DNA from: Amphimedon queenslandica
Lineage: Eukaryota > Porifera > Demospongiae > Haplosclerida > Niphatidae
Length of the DNA stretch: 64,000 nucleotides
Direction of reading: 5' to 3'
NCBI RefSeq assembly: GCF_000090795.2
Contig: NW_003546253.1
Location: 316,078 to 380,077 of the forward strand
Shown: positions 1 to 13,928 of the stretch, in pieces
Layout: each line of letters starts with the position of its first letter
Numbering within the stretch: the stretch's first letter is position 1
Made by a program: the position numbers and the translations under genes
Notes under the pieces: generated by a model
Told to the model about the DNA's origin: nothing
Database searches by the model: none
Seen by the model: the letters and a program-made list of their open reading frames with translations, nothing else

Positions 1-2394
1 AAAAGGAAGCAAAAAATGAAGAAGAGGTAAAGATGGAAACTGAAGAGACTCAGCAAAAAGAAGATGAAGAAGAACAAGAAGAAGAAGGAACTGAATCACT
101 GGATGAAGAGGAAGGAGATAGAGAGGAGGAAGAGGAAGAGGAGGAAGAGTCAATGGATGAAGATGTACCAGTACCAAAGCATGTTAATGATGTCAAAGAA
201 GGAAAGACACTTTTTATCAGGTAACATCTAGCACTACATGTATATTATTTGTTGTTATTATTATTATTTTAGGAATGTACCATATGATGTTGATAAAGAG
301 GATTTAGCTAGTGTATTCAGACAGTTTGGATCCATCAGATACTGCAGGCCAGTCCTTGATGCTAATACACAGAAATGCAAAGGATCAGCTTTCATACAAT
401 ACAAGACAATAGACTCAATCAGCACCTGTATTGAAGCAGCAAAATCTGATGAAGTAAGAATAGTAGACTTTGATAGAATAGTAAATAATACTAGTTTACT
501 ACATGTATTTACTAGCAAACTTTAAAGCTGAAAGAGAAGGAGAGAGAGGGAGAAAGAAAGTGAAGGATTTGCTGTTAATTTTTTTATTTCTTAAAGGGAT
601 TATGGATTGGGCAGGATAAGCTAATGGTGGACATGGCAGTCAGTAAAGAAGAACTGTCACACATGAAGAAAGCAGCCAAGCAGCAACAACTGGTAGAGAA
701 AGACTCAAGAAACCTGTATCTACTGGAGGAAGGATGTGAGCTAATGCTGCTTGATAGAAATACTGAAAGACCCGGTCTTGCATTATTATTTTATTCTTTT
801 TTTACTATTTTAGATATTGATCCATTGTCAGAAGCTGGTCAGGAAATGTCTAAGATTGATACAAGAAAGCGAATGAAAGTAATACATAATGTACTGTACT
901 TGTAATGTCCTATTTTTTGTGTAGTCATTGCAAGAGAGAAAGGTGAAACTAAAAAATCCACATTATTTCATATCAAAAACAAGGTAATAATGTACTTGTA
1001 TTATTGCTGCATTTACTGCACACTACTTTTAATTGATTTTACTTAAGAAAACTTTCATTGTTGATCATTTAATATAACAAAGTATACTAGTTTCAACAAT
1101 CTTTTGTTATTGAATAGGCTATCAGTGAGGAATCTGCCAGCATCAACTACTGAGAAATCGTTGAAGTCACTCATACTGCAACATTCTGACAGACAAGCAA
1201 TTGTCAAACAAGTAAATGATAGCATTTTGTTTGTGATAGCAACTCTATCACTATTCTTGTTGATAGTTGTTATAATAGTGTATCATTTTAAAACTTAAAT
1301 GATTATAGTGCTCAGCTTTTTGTCAGCAAAATATTTGGCAAATCACCCTGTACTATAGTACAGAGTCTTTGGCCAAATTTCACCAAAAATGAAAAAGAGA
1401 GAATTTGCTATTTTTATAACTTTTTCTTATGCATATACATGCTCTTATGTTGTGTAGAAAGTTTGAGCTAATTCCAATCAAAGTTGAATTTTAAATAATT
1501 TTTAAATTTGCTCCAAAAGCTGTATGCCATGTATAATTAAGGCTTGTCGGTTCATGAGGAATGCCTTTAGCTCTCGTGGGAAGCCCTGATTATTATCATA
1601 TAATTTATATTTAAAAGGTGAAATTGATGAGAAGCAAGGAGCAGTTTTTATCTGACGGGCTAGGACGCCCTGTTGGCTTTGGGTTTGTGGAATTCAAAGA
1701 CCATCACTCGGCACTGACTGCCTTGAGAAACCTTAACAATAACCCTGACATACACGGACCTGATAAAGTATAATGAAAATAATAATGAACGTGATGAATG
1801 GATCTGTATGTACATGTACATGTATATTCTTCCTTTTTCTCTTTCTATTCTCTTTTTCTGTGCAGCGTCCTATTGTTGAGTTTGCACTTGAAGACAGCAG
1901 AGCTCTTAAACTAATGAGGAAAAGACAAGACAAACAAGTAATGCAATTAAAGAGGAAAGGAAAAGGGTTGAAGAGAGAGAGGGGGTCAGAGGGATAATGG
2001 AGAGTTAATTTTTTTTTCTTTTAACAACAGAAGCAGAAACATTATGAGACGGACTTAACGAGAGGCTTAACAAGTGATCCTAGTATGAAGGAGCACACTA
2101 ACAAGAGAGTGGAATGGCAACTGAAATGGAAGGAAAGACGTCTGCGTAGAAAAGAAGCAAAGAAAAATAAAAAGGAGCCGGTGAAAAGCATGAGAGAGAA
2201 GAAACAGCTATTGAAGCAGACAGCATGGCAGGAGAAAATGAAGAAAGACAGACAAGATACACAGGACAAGAAGAGAGCTCTGGTAGCTTCTTAATTTATT
2301 AGTGTCTCGTTTTTAATTATTTTCTCGACAGGTTAAGAGGGAACCAGAGTCAAACAGAGTATTAAAATATAAGAAACTTTTACTAAAAGCTTGA
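1..2394 (+). CDS. RBM28: RNA-binding protein 28 / Nop4-like nucleolar RRM protein (5' partial)
   Basis: Nucleolar RNA-binding protein of the RBM28/Nop4p family, which acts in large-subunit ribosome biogenesis. The reading frame is open from base 1, so the first exons lie outside the window. Spliced exons run about 1-220 (Glu/Asp-rich linker ending in KTLFIR), 273-453 (an RRM with NVPYDV as RNP2-like strand and KGSAFIQY as RNP1), 597-772, then further exons. A last RRM has RLSVRNLP and GFGFVEFKDHHSALTALRNLNN, followed by RPIVEFALEDSRALK, the block that characterises RBM28. The C-terminal tail at 2085-2280 is strongly basic, as expected for a nucleolar protein, and the final exon ends KYKKLLLKA at the TGA at 2392-2394. 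The intron at about 1300-1590 carries a degenerate copy of the window's satellite element. Family assignment is firm; some exon borders are approximate, and the donor near 772 looks weak. Confidence 0.88.
1305..1588 (-). mobile_element. Degenerate element with satellite core and CAGGG-type right end
   Basis: In an RBM28 intron. It holds AGCTTTTTGTCAG, CACCCTGTACTATAGTACAG and the core TTGTGTAGAAAGTTTGAGCT, and ends with GGGAAGCCCTG at 1588, the reverse complement of a CAGGGCTTCCC terminus. The left terminus is not recognisable. Confidence 0.55.
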
Positions 2395-2585
2395 TCGATT
2401 TTTTGATTGCAATGGAATAAAATATTTTTAATTTATGAAGCACAATCTTTGGTGGTTTTCAAATGAAAATTCTGTTGTGACAGCTGCAGGTTTTAATTAA
2501 CTGATAGGCGTGGCTCTGACTTGTTAGATTTTCTGGATTTTTTTGTGTCGTCTATGCTCGATTGGTCAATCATCAAGTTAAGGCA

Positions 2586-5233
<2,648 letters not shown>

Positions 5234-5750
5234 TTAACGAGACGTTTTAAAAAAAAAACTTTAATAATGATTAATTGATTGACTATAGCGTTGAACCTTG
5301 AAATTATAAACTAGTTTATTTTCTCAAATATTAGAACATTTATTTCAGCCAAAAATATTATAATATTAAATCAATAAATATACTGGACTGATTGCCATCA
5401 ATAGCTCAGAACAATTGCAAAAATTTTAGATTGATTTTTTAAAATTATACTATTAATAATTTTTTATATAAAAGATTTTTATTAGATAAATAATAGCAAA
5501 ATATATTCTTTCACACAAACGAACTTTTAAGACATTCACTGACTAAAAAATAATAAAGTCGAAGGACAAAATTAAAAATTATTGAATCATATTAATTTCC
5601 TGTTAAAATAATAATAATAATAATTTAAATAATAGTAGGAGATGATTATTAATTAAATTTCATTGTTGGGCGTGGTTGGGGCGGGGTCTAAATATAGCTT
5701 GGAATTAGAATTTTGCTAAACAACTGACGTCTTCATTGAAATACTTTCAG
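5234..5750. other. Convergent 3' intergenic region, AT-rich
   Basis: Space between the erlin stop and the last exon of the ANK-ZU5 gene, holding both 3' UTRs. It is extremely AT-rich with several AATAAA-like words, and I see no gene. A G-rich motif GGGCGTGG with GGGGCGGGG lies near 5669-5690. Confidence 0.6.
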
Positions 5751-8700
5751 CTAATAAAATAAATAATATATTAATAATAATTTGTGCTGTAGCTTACTAC
5801 TACTGCTCAGTTCATTATTAGATAAATCTATTGACTCTCTTAAATTAAATGGATCCAAAGTAGGAGCCTCTATAAAGAGAGAGAGGAGAGAGAAAAAACA
5901 GAAAGAGAAAGAAGGGAGAGAAAGGGTAATTAACACACAAAATATTTCATAGTCTTTTCTCTTACGTCTAACTGGAGCATAAGGTGTCACTAGCATATTC
6001 ACTAGTTCTTTGCCATCAGACTCAACATTAATCCTACACTTGAGTACTTTATTATGGTCGTGGCACTCGACAAACAAGGACTCTTTAGGCGGGTAGGATC
6101 GCTTGTGAGAGACCGATGTCTCCAGCTCTGTCTCTGGACCAAGCAATATCTGATTGTATTTGAACTAAAAGGAAGACATCGGTAATTGAACAGCTAAAAT
6201 TATAGCAGAACCGAAAGGAGTATTTTAACTTAAAGCATGTACATGTACATACATACTATAATGTACGTGGCATTTTCTTAAAATGGCCGTAACTCGAAAA
6301 ATTGAAGTCGGAATCAACTCAAACTTTCTACACAGCATAAGGACATCAATATGTATCAGAAAATGTAATAAAAATTGGGGGTGATTTCGGAGCCATTTTT
6401 CGGAATAAAACCATGGGCTATAGCCTTGGGTATTTTTCAAAATTTTGACATTTTCTTAAAATGGCCGTAACTCAAAAATTTTAAGTCAGAATCAGCTCAA
6501 ACTTTTTACATAGCATAAGGACATCAATATGTATCAGAAAATGTAATAAAAATTGGGGGTAATTTCGGAGCCATTTTTCAGAAAAAACCATGGGCTATAG
6601 CCTTGGGTATTTTTCAAAATTTTGACATTTTCTTAAAATGGCCGTAACTCAAAAATTTTAAGTCGGAATCAGCTCAAACTTTCTACACAGCATAAGGACA
6701 TCAATATGTATCAGAAAATGTAATAAAAATTGGGGGTGATTTCGGAGCCATTTTTTGGAAAAAACCATGGGCTATAGCCTTGGGTATTTTTCAAAATTTT
6801 GGAATTTTCTTAAAATGGCCGTAGCTCGAAAAATTAAAGTCGGAATCAGCTCAAACTTTCTACACAGCATAAGGACATCAATATGTATCAGAAAATGTAA
6901 AATGAGCTTACATGGCCACTTCCTCTCCTAGTTATCTGCCAATCCTTGTTCTCTGATTTACAGTTAATCTTGAGGACTGACCCAGAAAGAACAAACCCTT
7001 TCTCCTCCAACGTGTACTCGTGTGGTATCACATCAGTCTTCATTGCCTAAAAACCAAAAAAGCAGCAGAGAGAGCTTAAAACATTATTAATTAATGAACT
7101 AATAACTATACTAAAGCCACACCCATTATCACAGATAGCACATAGTATAGTAATTATCATAATTAGTGAGGTGTTAATTAAGTGTTAATCGAGTGTTAAT
7201 TACTCACCATTTCAACAGTCTTTAGATTCATAGCCACATAGACCGATATATCAGTATTAGTAATGTACTGATCCCTATCACTGGGGCATGCCACATACAG
7301 ACAGCATCTCAAGGGGAGGAGAGGAAAGGAGGGAGGAGGGGGAGTCATCGCAACCACAAAGAGAGAAGGATACCTAATGGACGTGGTAAAGGAGACACTG
7401 TGCATATCAACTAGGAGATCGGAGGTGGCCAAACGACGGAATTCTCTGTGAGACGGTGAAGAGACTATGGCTTCAATGCTAACAGTGTTAGTGAAGAATA
7501 CAATAATCCTCCTGGAAGAGAGAGAGGGAGAAAGAGAGAGAGGGGGGGAGAGAGAGAGAGAAGGAAAGACAATTTGGTTGCAAAGGTGTATCAAGGCCAA
7601 ATTTTGGGGGGGGCTGACTTGCTAAGATTATATGAGACATTAATGTTAAAAAGATTATTTGCTATAATATTAATTTATTAAAAAATGCATGTAAATTGTT
7701 TGTTAATATTACTACTTTGAATTGCTTTAGCACTTCCCAAATATTGAGGGGGCTTTGCCCCCTTGCAAAATATTGGGGGGGGCTTGAACCCCACTAGCCC
7801 CCCCTTCCTACGCTACTGGGTTGTACTATTCCCATCTGCCAAAATTTTAACCCTGGTTTACATTAGATTGTAGTGTGCCTAATTAAAATTTTAAATGATA
7901 AACCTTTTCAAAAAAGCAATTTGCCAAATTCTCCAACTATAACTTTTCTAGCTATAATAATATGGTTCATGTAATGAATCTAACTTGTGGTGCTTCTCTG
8001 AAGGGAAATGAAGGGAGTGAGGGAGAGTGAGCTTAACCTCACACGACCTCTTAGCCTTACAGCTCACGAACACTATCGGACTAATAAACACATAGTCAGA
8101 AGGGAAGGCACTGTTCCAGTGGAGGGTGGCGGCCATCTTGCAATCAATGGTCTCGTTAGAGTCCAGGGCCCAGTAGCCATCGTCTATTTGAAATTTAATG
8201 TCGTGATCTTTCGAATGGAAGGAAGTTTTATTAGACGTCATGGTACTGGATTCGATTGGAGGAACAAAGAACATATCAATGGGGGGCTCATAGGAAGCTG
8301 TGATGAAGAGAGAGAGAGAGAGAAATGGATATAAAGAGGATAAAAGGTGTACGAAGTGTTTCAACAATACACAATGGCTTTGCCACTAACTTTGATCAAG
8401 GACAATCTTCTCCAGCCCATCAATTGATGATTGTTTCTCAAGTGCTTCTGATAATTTCTCGGCTTGTTCCTTGTCCTTTAGATAAATCTCTGAGCCACGA
8501 CTGCCCTGGGATGAAGCAGCACTAGCCTAATAAAGAAAGAGAGAAAATACATACAGTACATGTATTACAGTAATTAATTAAATAATGTTACTTGTCTAGA
8601 GTAGGAATGAGAGAAGGAGAGATTGATTGGTCTCTTTGATGAAGTGGCTGATGCTCTTTTCTTTTGAATGCCCTTCAATAAAAAATAAATAAAAATTATA

Positions 8701-11428
8701 AAAAAGTAATAAAACCAGTAAAAATTATCAAAAACAATCAACGTTTAACACAATAAATATACAATAAAGACTACATGTACATGTATATGCACACTCACAG
8801 CTGCTACAGGGAGACTGGTAGTGGATCCGTCAATGCTGCCAACTGATGGACGATAATGAGAGAAACTGGACGAGCGGCTGTGATAGTCACTCATGGTTGA
8901 CATGGGAGACAAGTGGGTACTGACTCGTGACGTTGAACCAATGGGCATGATAGTGTCGGTCTTATTGGAGCCGTCCTTTGAATGAAGGACCCTCTTGTTA
9001 TCGTAGAGAAGGCTCGCCATGTCATACGCTGTTAGACCATTCTAAGAAGAAAGAGAGGAAACGGACATTTTGATACATGTATCTATAGCATTAGTTTAAT
9101 GAAGAATAGCGACACATAATAATTGACAATACAAGTATATGAATCAGATTTCAGGTTGGACTGATATTACAGTGTGTGTGTGTGTGTATAGCTGACCTTG
9201 TCTTTGATGTTCAGTCTTGCCTTGTAATTGGATAATACCTCAATAACCTCCACACACTGTAATACGGCAGCTCTGTGTATAGGAGAATGGTGGAACTAGG
9301 AGAGAGAACAAGAGAGAGAGGGAGAGAAGAGAGAGAGGGAGAGAGAGAGAGAGAGAAGAGAGAAAAGAAGAAGGAAGGAGAGAGGGAGGAGAACATATAA
9401 ATCAAAAGATACCTAATTATATTTAATCAGGTTAGCTTTACTTGATTTTTTTTGTTAATGAGTTGCACGAGATCTTTATCACGCAACAGGAACTCAACCA
9501 GCTCAGGATTATTGCTACTCACAGCATAATGCAATGCCGTATTACCACACCTGTCATCAACACGAACATCAGCTTTATAACTACAAGAAGATAGGGAAAT
9601 AATAAAAGTAATATTAACAATAAAAAAACAATAATAAATAATAAAATATAATAAAAGTAATAGTAACAATAATAAAATAATAAAAAATAATAAAATAATA
9701 ATAATAAATAAATTACATGTACACTTACTCAATGAGTAGTTTAACCATTGGCAGGTGTCCGTAGAGGCAGGCAAAGTGCAGCGGAGTCTCTCCATACTTA
9801 GAAGGTCTGTCAACGACATCTGGGTCATGCTTTAGAAGAGCCTCGACTATCTCTATGTGATTCTTCTTGGCAGCTAGATGCAGTGGCAACAAATGAGCCT
9901 AAACACGTACAAAACATAACACATAAATATAAGTATGATATCATCATAATTATGCTGGAAAGCTTAAAGATTATTTTAATAGTTCATCAAAGCTTTGCTA
10001 ATGGGATTAAATAAGCAAAAATATGCATAAGGATAGTCTAATGTCAACAGAGACTGCATATCAACAAATCTATCAAAATAACTGTCAACTGTAGTAGTTA
10101 CATATTACTTATGCTACATACATTATACATACATGTACATGCATGTATATACATGTACATGTACATGTATTAGTGGTATCACTCTTACTTTGTTCCATTC
10201 TGATATTGTCACTTTTCTCTCTAATAAAAGCTCAACTGCTTCCAGTGAGCCGGACTCACACGCCTCGTGTAAGAGCTCTTTATCAGACCTCAGCAGCTGG
10301 AGGACTTCGCTCTCATTGTCTTCCTTTATGAGCCTCAGGACCTCTTGACTAAAAGAGAAAGAAAAAGAGACAAAAAAGATAAAAAAATTTATGACTGGAA
10401 TTGACCGAAATTTCTGCATTGTGTATAATACTGAGTTGTGTAATCATTCATAAACCAAATTACATAACATCGGCTAAGGTCAGCTTTTAATGTATGCAAA
10501 CATGAAAACACATAGAGTATACATGTTGGGGTTTCCAGCAGGATTTTAGCATAGTGCTTAGCTTCCTGTGAGTAAAATTTTTAAAGTTACTAAGCATATG
10601 CTTAGCATGCTTTGTGGGAAAACCTGATACATGTACAGTACATGTACATAATGTTAATAGGGTACCATACATGTAGGTCACTGCTGTTGTGTATGTGACA
10701 CATTTACCAAGAGTACATATAGATAATGATGACCTTAATATGTATGGCTACTAATTCTTTGTCCTAGGGTCGATAGTCCCTACCACTAGTTCTATTAATT
10801 GGCCTCAATACAAGAAGTGTAACAATGATTTAATTCTTATGCCATTAGTACCATTAGTATCTGCTCGCTAATTTGTTTACACATGTCACATACATTATAC
10901 ATTATACTTCTACTCTACAATGTCTGTATCAAATTTCATCAGTAAGCAGGCAAAACCCACAAATATGCATACAACATAAACATTTATACTAACTCATAGT
11001 GGGAGAAGCCAACAAGGTATGTTTGCCTCTCTCTCTCTCTCTCTTCTCTACACACACAGCATGTTTTGTACATACATGTAGTATTTATAGTACACACGCA
11101 TACGTGTACCATAATTACTCATTGTGGCTTTCTCCCTGTCATATATTTGGCATCTAATGGAATGTACATGTACATTTTCCTCCTTGAGTGTGTGTATGTA
11201 CATGTACATGCAATGAAGTGTGTGTGGCAATATGTATGGATGAACATTATATGTATGTATGTAGGGTTGTTATGAGAGATTGAGCATGGCAAACAGCAAA
11301 CAAAAATGAGAATAAAATGTAATTATTTATAAATATCGTGTTATTTTTACTAACAGCTTCTCTGCTGTTGTCGATGGACCTTGAGCTTCTTTTGATTGGC
11401 CTCCTTCACCAGCAGGACCTTCGGCCAT
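5751..11428 (-). CDS. Ankyrin-repeat protein with a ZU5-like domain
   Basis: Multi-exon gene read from right to left. A likely first exon at 11428 encodes MAEGPAGEGG. The exon near 10349-10195 (EVLRLIKEDNESEVLQLL, LLHEACESGSLEAVELLLE) begins an ankyrin array that continues at about 9898-9733 (LPLHLAAKKNHIEIVEALL, ETPLHFACLYGHLPMVKLL), 9580-9450 (NTALHYAVSSNNPELVEFLL) and 9295-9200 (HSPIHRAAVLQCVEVIEVL), so about five repeats. A Ser-rich linker (9010-8810, 8630-8340) follows. Then 8300-7985 matches the ZU5 pattern, with FISPIVFVSCKAKRSCEVKL and TLPHS. Downstream exons at about 7500-7206, 7045-6910 and 6160-5970 are beta-rich, possibly UPA-like, and the last ends at a TAG at 5751-5753. I see no death domain. 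ANK-ZU5 order recalls ankyrins and the UNC5/PIDD superfamily, but the repeat number is far too small for a true ankyrin. The junction of exons 1 and 2 is uncertain. Confidence 0.75.
6271..6898 (+). repeat. Intronic satellite array, about 3.5 units of ~177 bp
   Basis: Tandem units begin CATTTTCTTAAAATGGCCGT at 6271, 6449, 6626 and 6803 (spacing 178, 177, 177). Units are nearly identical. The array fills the intron of the ANK-ZU5 gene and stops about 13 bases from the splice donor of the minus-strand exon ending near 6911. Confidence 0.95.
7600..7817. mobile_element. Possible remnant transposon with G-rich hairpin end
   Basis: In an ANK-ZU5 intron. A G/C-rich segment with the hairpin GGGGGCTTTGCCCCC ends CCTTCCTACGCTACTGG at about 7817, whose complement CCAGTAGCGTAGGAAGG resembles common DNA-transposon termini. 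The other end is unclear. Confidence 0.4.
10527..10626. mobile_element. Short element with CAGGTTTTCC-like inverted ends
   Basis: About 100 bp in an ANK-ZU5 intron. The left end GGGGTTTCCAGCAGG and the right end GGGAAAACCTG are inverted, and the subterminal TTAGCATGCTTTGTGGG matches the right end of the element at 51550. The satellite core is absent, so this looks like a pair of ends only. Confidence 0.5.
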
Positions 11429-11953
11429 TGTACAACTATTAGAGGCAGAGGAAGAAGAAAAGGAGATATTAAAGGAGAAATAAGTGTTAAATATTTATCA
11501 ACATTCAAACAAAGAGAGTCATTATCATGTATACACAATACTAGCCCCTCCATTTCCTCCTGTTATGACAAAATCAGACACACACAGACCATTATAAATA
11601 AACGAGACGATAGCATTACAAACGAGAGGCCCTTGTCATTACAAGAGGCGCTCTAAAGCCTTACCTGCTCCTCTTCCCTTTGGTATTAAGCTGTGAGCAA
11701 AAAGAGGGGAAGGGGTAGCTCGAGGGGTCGTGGAGAAACACAGCAAAGAGGAGGAGTTTGTAAACAGTTGAAATGAAACTTCTTCTCTTTCGTACCTCCT
11801 CCGCGCCGCCTCTATATGTCGGCCATTTTAATTATCAAAAATTTTAATTGAACTTATTAGATCTAAGTGATATTAAAGGATGACGTCATGACCGTGACGA
11901 TATAATGAGCACCGCCCTCCATATCTCTGCACACAAATCCAAAAGCAAAAAAA
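11429..11953. promoter_or_regulatory. Divergent promoter region of the two ankyrin genes, with CRE
   Basis: The 525 bp between the start codons of the ANK-ZU5 (-) and ANK-coiled-coil (+) genes. It contains a perfect CRE palindrome TGACGTCA at 11881-11888, 66 bp before the + start, and a related TGACGAT just after. No coding exon recognised. Transcription start sites cannot be placed. Confidence 0.55.
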
Positions 11954-13800
11954 ATGTCTGCAAGTCCCAGACCTGGTACACCAGTGGCACAATCTAATGA
12001 GCTTTCAAACCGCCTGCTCCCAGATTCTAACAGAGGCTGTGCCTCCCCTGTCACTAACGAGTTGCTCATAGCAGCTAGGAAAGGCTACAGCAAAGAGCTT
12101 GAGAGAATATTGGGGGAGAAAGGATCTGCTGTAGCTACCAGTACACTTGATAGGGTAAGAATCCTATTAATACACTCATAATATATAGTGTAGAGTTTAT
12201 GATAAACTAATATGCAACAAAAACACTTAAATTAGATGCAGTACACTATAGAACAACAACATCAAAAGGACTATACTCATTTCTCAGTATATGAATATCA
12301 GTAAAATGTTGATAACATCAAAGACATCACAAACACACACCATGAATTACTTTATTCTTTTTTTCTTCTCAGCATGGACGAAACTGCTTACACTTAGCCA
12401 GCCACTATGGGCAACTTCAATGTGTCTCTGTCATCCTGCGAATGGAAGTACTGGATATTAATTGCACCTCAAAAGTAAGCATGCCAGAATTTAAGATTAA
12501 ACCCATATTCTTCCTTGTTTTACACAGCGAGGATTCACACCACTCCATGAAGCAAGTGCTGAAGGTCATCTCTCAATAGTATTGTATCTACTGGCAATGG
12601 GAGCTTACGATAAAGCAAGGAGCAAGGAAGGCTGGACAGCATTGATGTCCACTTGTTACAATGGACATTATGAAATTGCAAGAGCACTGATTGCTATTGG
12701 TTTAGACATTAATGCAACCAACACAGTTAGTTTAAGGGTACTAACATATGGTAGTTATGTCCTATTTTTTTTGTTTTAGTATGGTTTTACTGCTTTGCAT
12801 GTAGCAGCGTGGAAAGGGAACACTTCTGTGTTAGAGCTACTGATTAAAGAAGGAGCTGTCATTAACATGGAAACAACTGTAAGTCCACCAATAATCAAAT
12901 GGACATTCCTTTGCTTGCATACAATAGAATGGTAAAACTGCACTGGACATTGCAAAAGAGGAAAGACAACATGAAGCTGTAACAATCCTTCAAGCAGCTG
13001 GAGTTAGAGTAAGAGAATATGTCCTTATATTATGTACAAACTCTTCATTGTCATCATAGGAATCAGAGAAACCATTTCTACGCATAGCAGCATTAGAAAA
13101 CCAGCTTAGAGTGCTGCAAGACAAACTGAAGCAGATTCACGAGCAGCACAACAAAGCATTAGCTGAAGAGAGAAAGAGAGCAACCAAAGAAGCTGATACC
13201 AAAAATGAGCAATTCATTAAAGAGCAAGAAAAAGAGATAGACCAATTAAAGAAAGCAATCAAAACACTTGAACAAAACTCTACCACTCCATATATGAATG
13301 GTCTGCACCATGAAGATGATCTCATAGACGCTGCTCCAGAAATAAAAATTACAGATATTTCGCCTCCAAAAGCAAAAATGATGCCAAAAAAGAAAAAGGA
13401 TCAGTTGATGATACCAGCAAATGACAGCATCAAAATGCACAGAGGATCAATCGGTAGCCTTGATGCAAAAGGATCCCCACTGCTTAAGTCACTTCGTCAC
13501 AAAACAAGTTCAGAGGAGGCGCTCGATAAACTTGGAATAGATCTGACCACAAGCTCTGAGAATGACATATTAACAAGACGTTCCTTTGATAGTGCAACAC
13601 AAGAAGGAAAAGGGGAAGGAGGACGAGGGCTGACCATTACACAGCTTGTTGAAGATAATTTTCAGAAGCCTGGATCAATGGCTGCCATAAGGATGCAAAT
13701 AAAAGCTGATGGGCTGACACCAAAGATTAATAGAAAGTTTAAAAGAACATTACCTTCTATGCCTGAAGAAATGTCAATGGTTGAAAATAAAGACCAATGA
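11954..13800 (+). CDS. Ankyrin-repeat protein with C-terminal coiled coil
   Basis: Six-exon gene. The first exon (11954-12154) encodes a Ser/Pro-rich leader and the first ankyrin helix (NELLIAARKGYSKELERIL). Four complete ankyrin repeats follow on separate exons: HGRNCLHLASHYGQLQCVSVIL (near 12375), GFTPLHEASAEGHLSIVLYLL (12530), GWTALMSTCYNGHYEIARALI (12632) and GFTALHVAAWKGNTSVLELLI (12782), with a capping repeat GKTALDIAKEERQHEAVTIL (12932). The last exon, from about 13059, holds a coiled coil (ENQLRVLQDKLKQIHEQHNK to IDQLKKAIKTLEQN) and a Ser/Lys-rich tail ending at TGA 13798-13800. The start ATG follows an A-rich tract and lies 66 bp after a perfect CRE-like palindrome. It is transcribed divergently from the ANK-ZU5 gene. 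Probably an adaptor; no specific orthologue recognised. Confidence 0.85.
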
Positions 13801-13928
13801 ACTTTCTATCTTAATAGTTTTGTCCACATTTAAGCATGCTTATTCTTTCCTATTTTAACGTTTTACAAAAAAGTAACATTAATAAATAATAATACCTCCT
13901 ACTTGATGGACAAGCAAACTATGCAGAA

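Noticed and set aside
6271-6898. Regular repeats suggesting a CRISPR array
   Set aside because: The whole 177-bp unit repeats with no unique spacers, the repeats lie in introns of animal genes, and no cas genes are present.
13246-13440. Minus-strand frames opposite the coiled-coil exon
   Set aside because: Shadow of the coding strand, with no homology or splice support.
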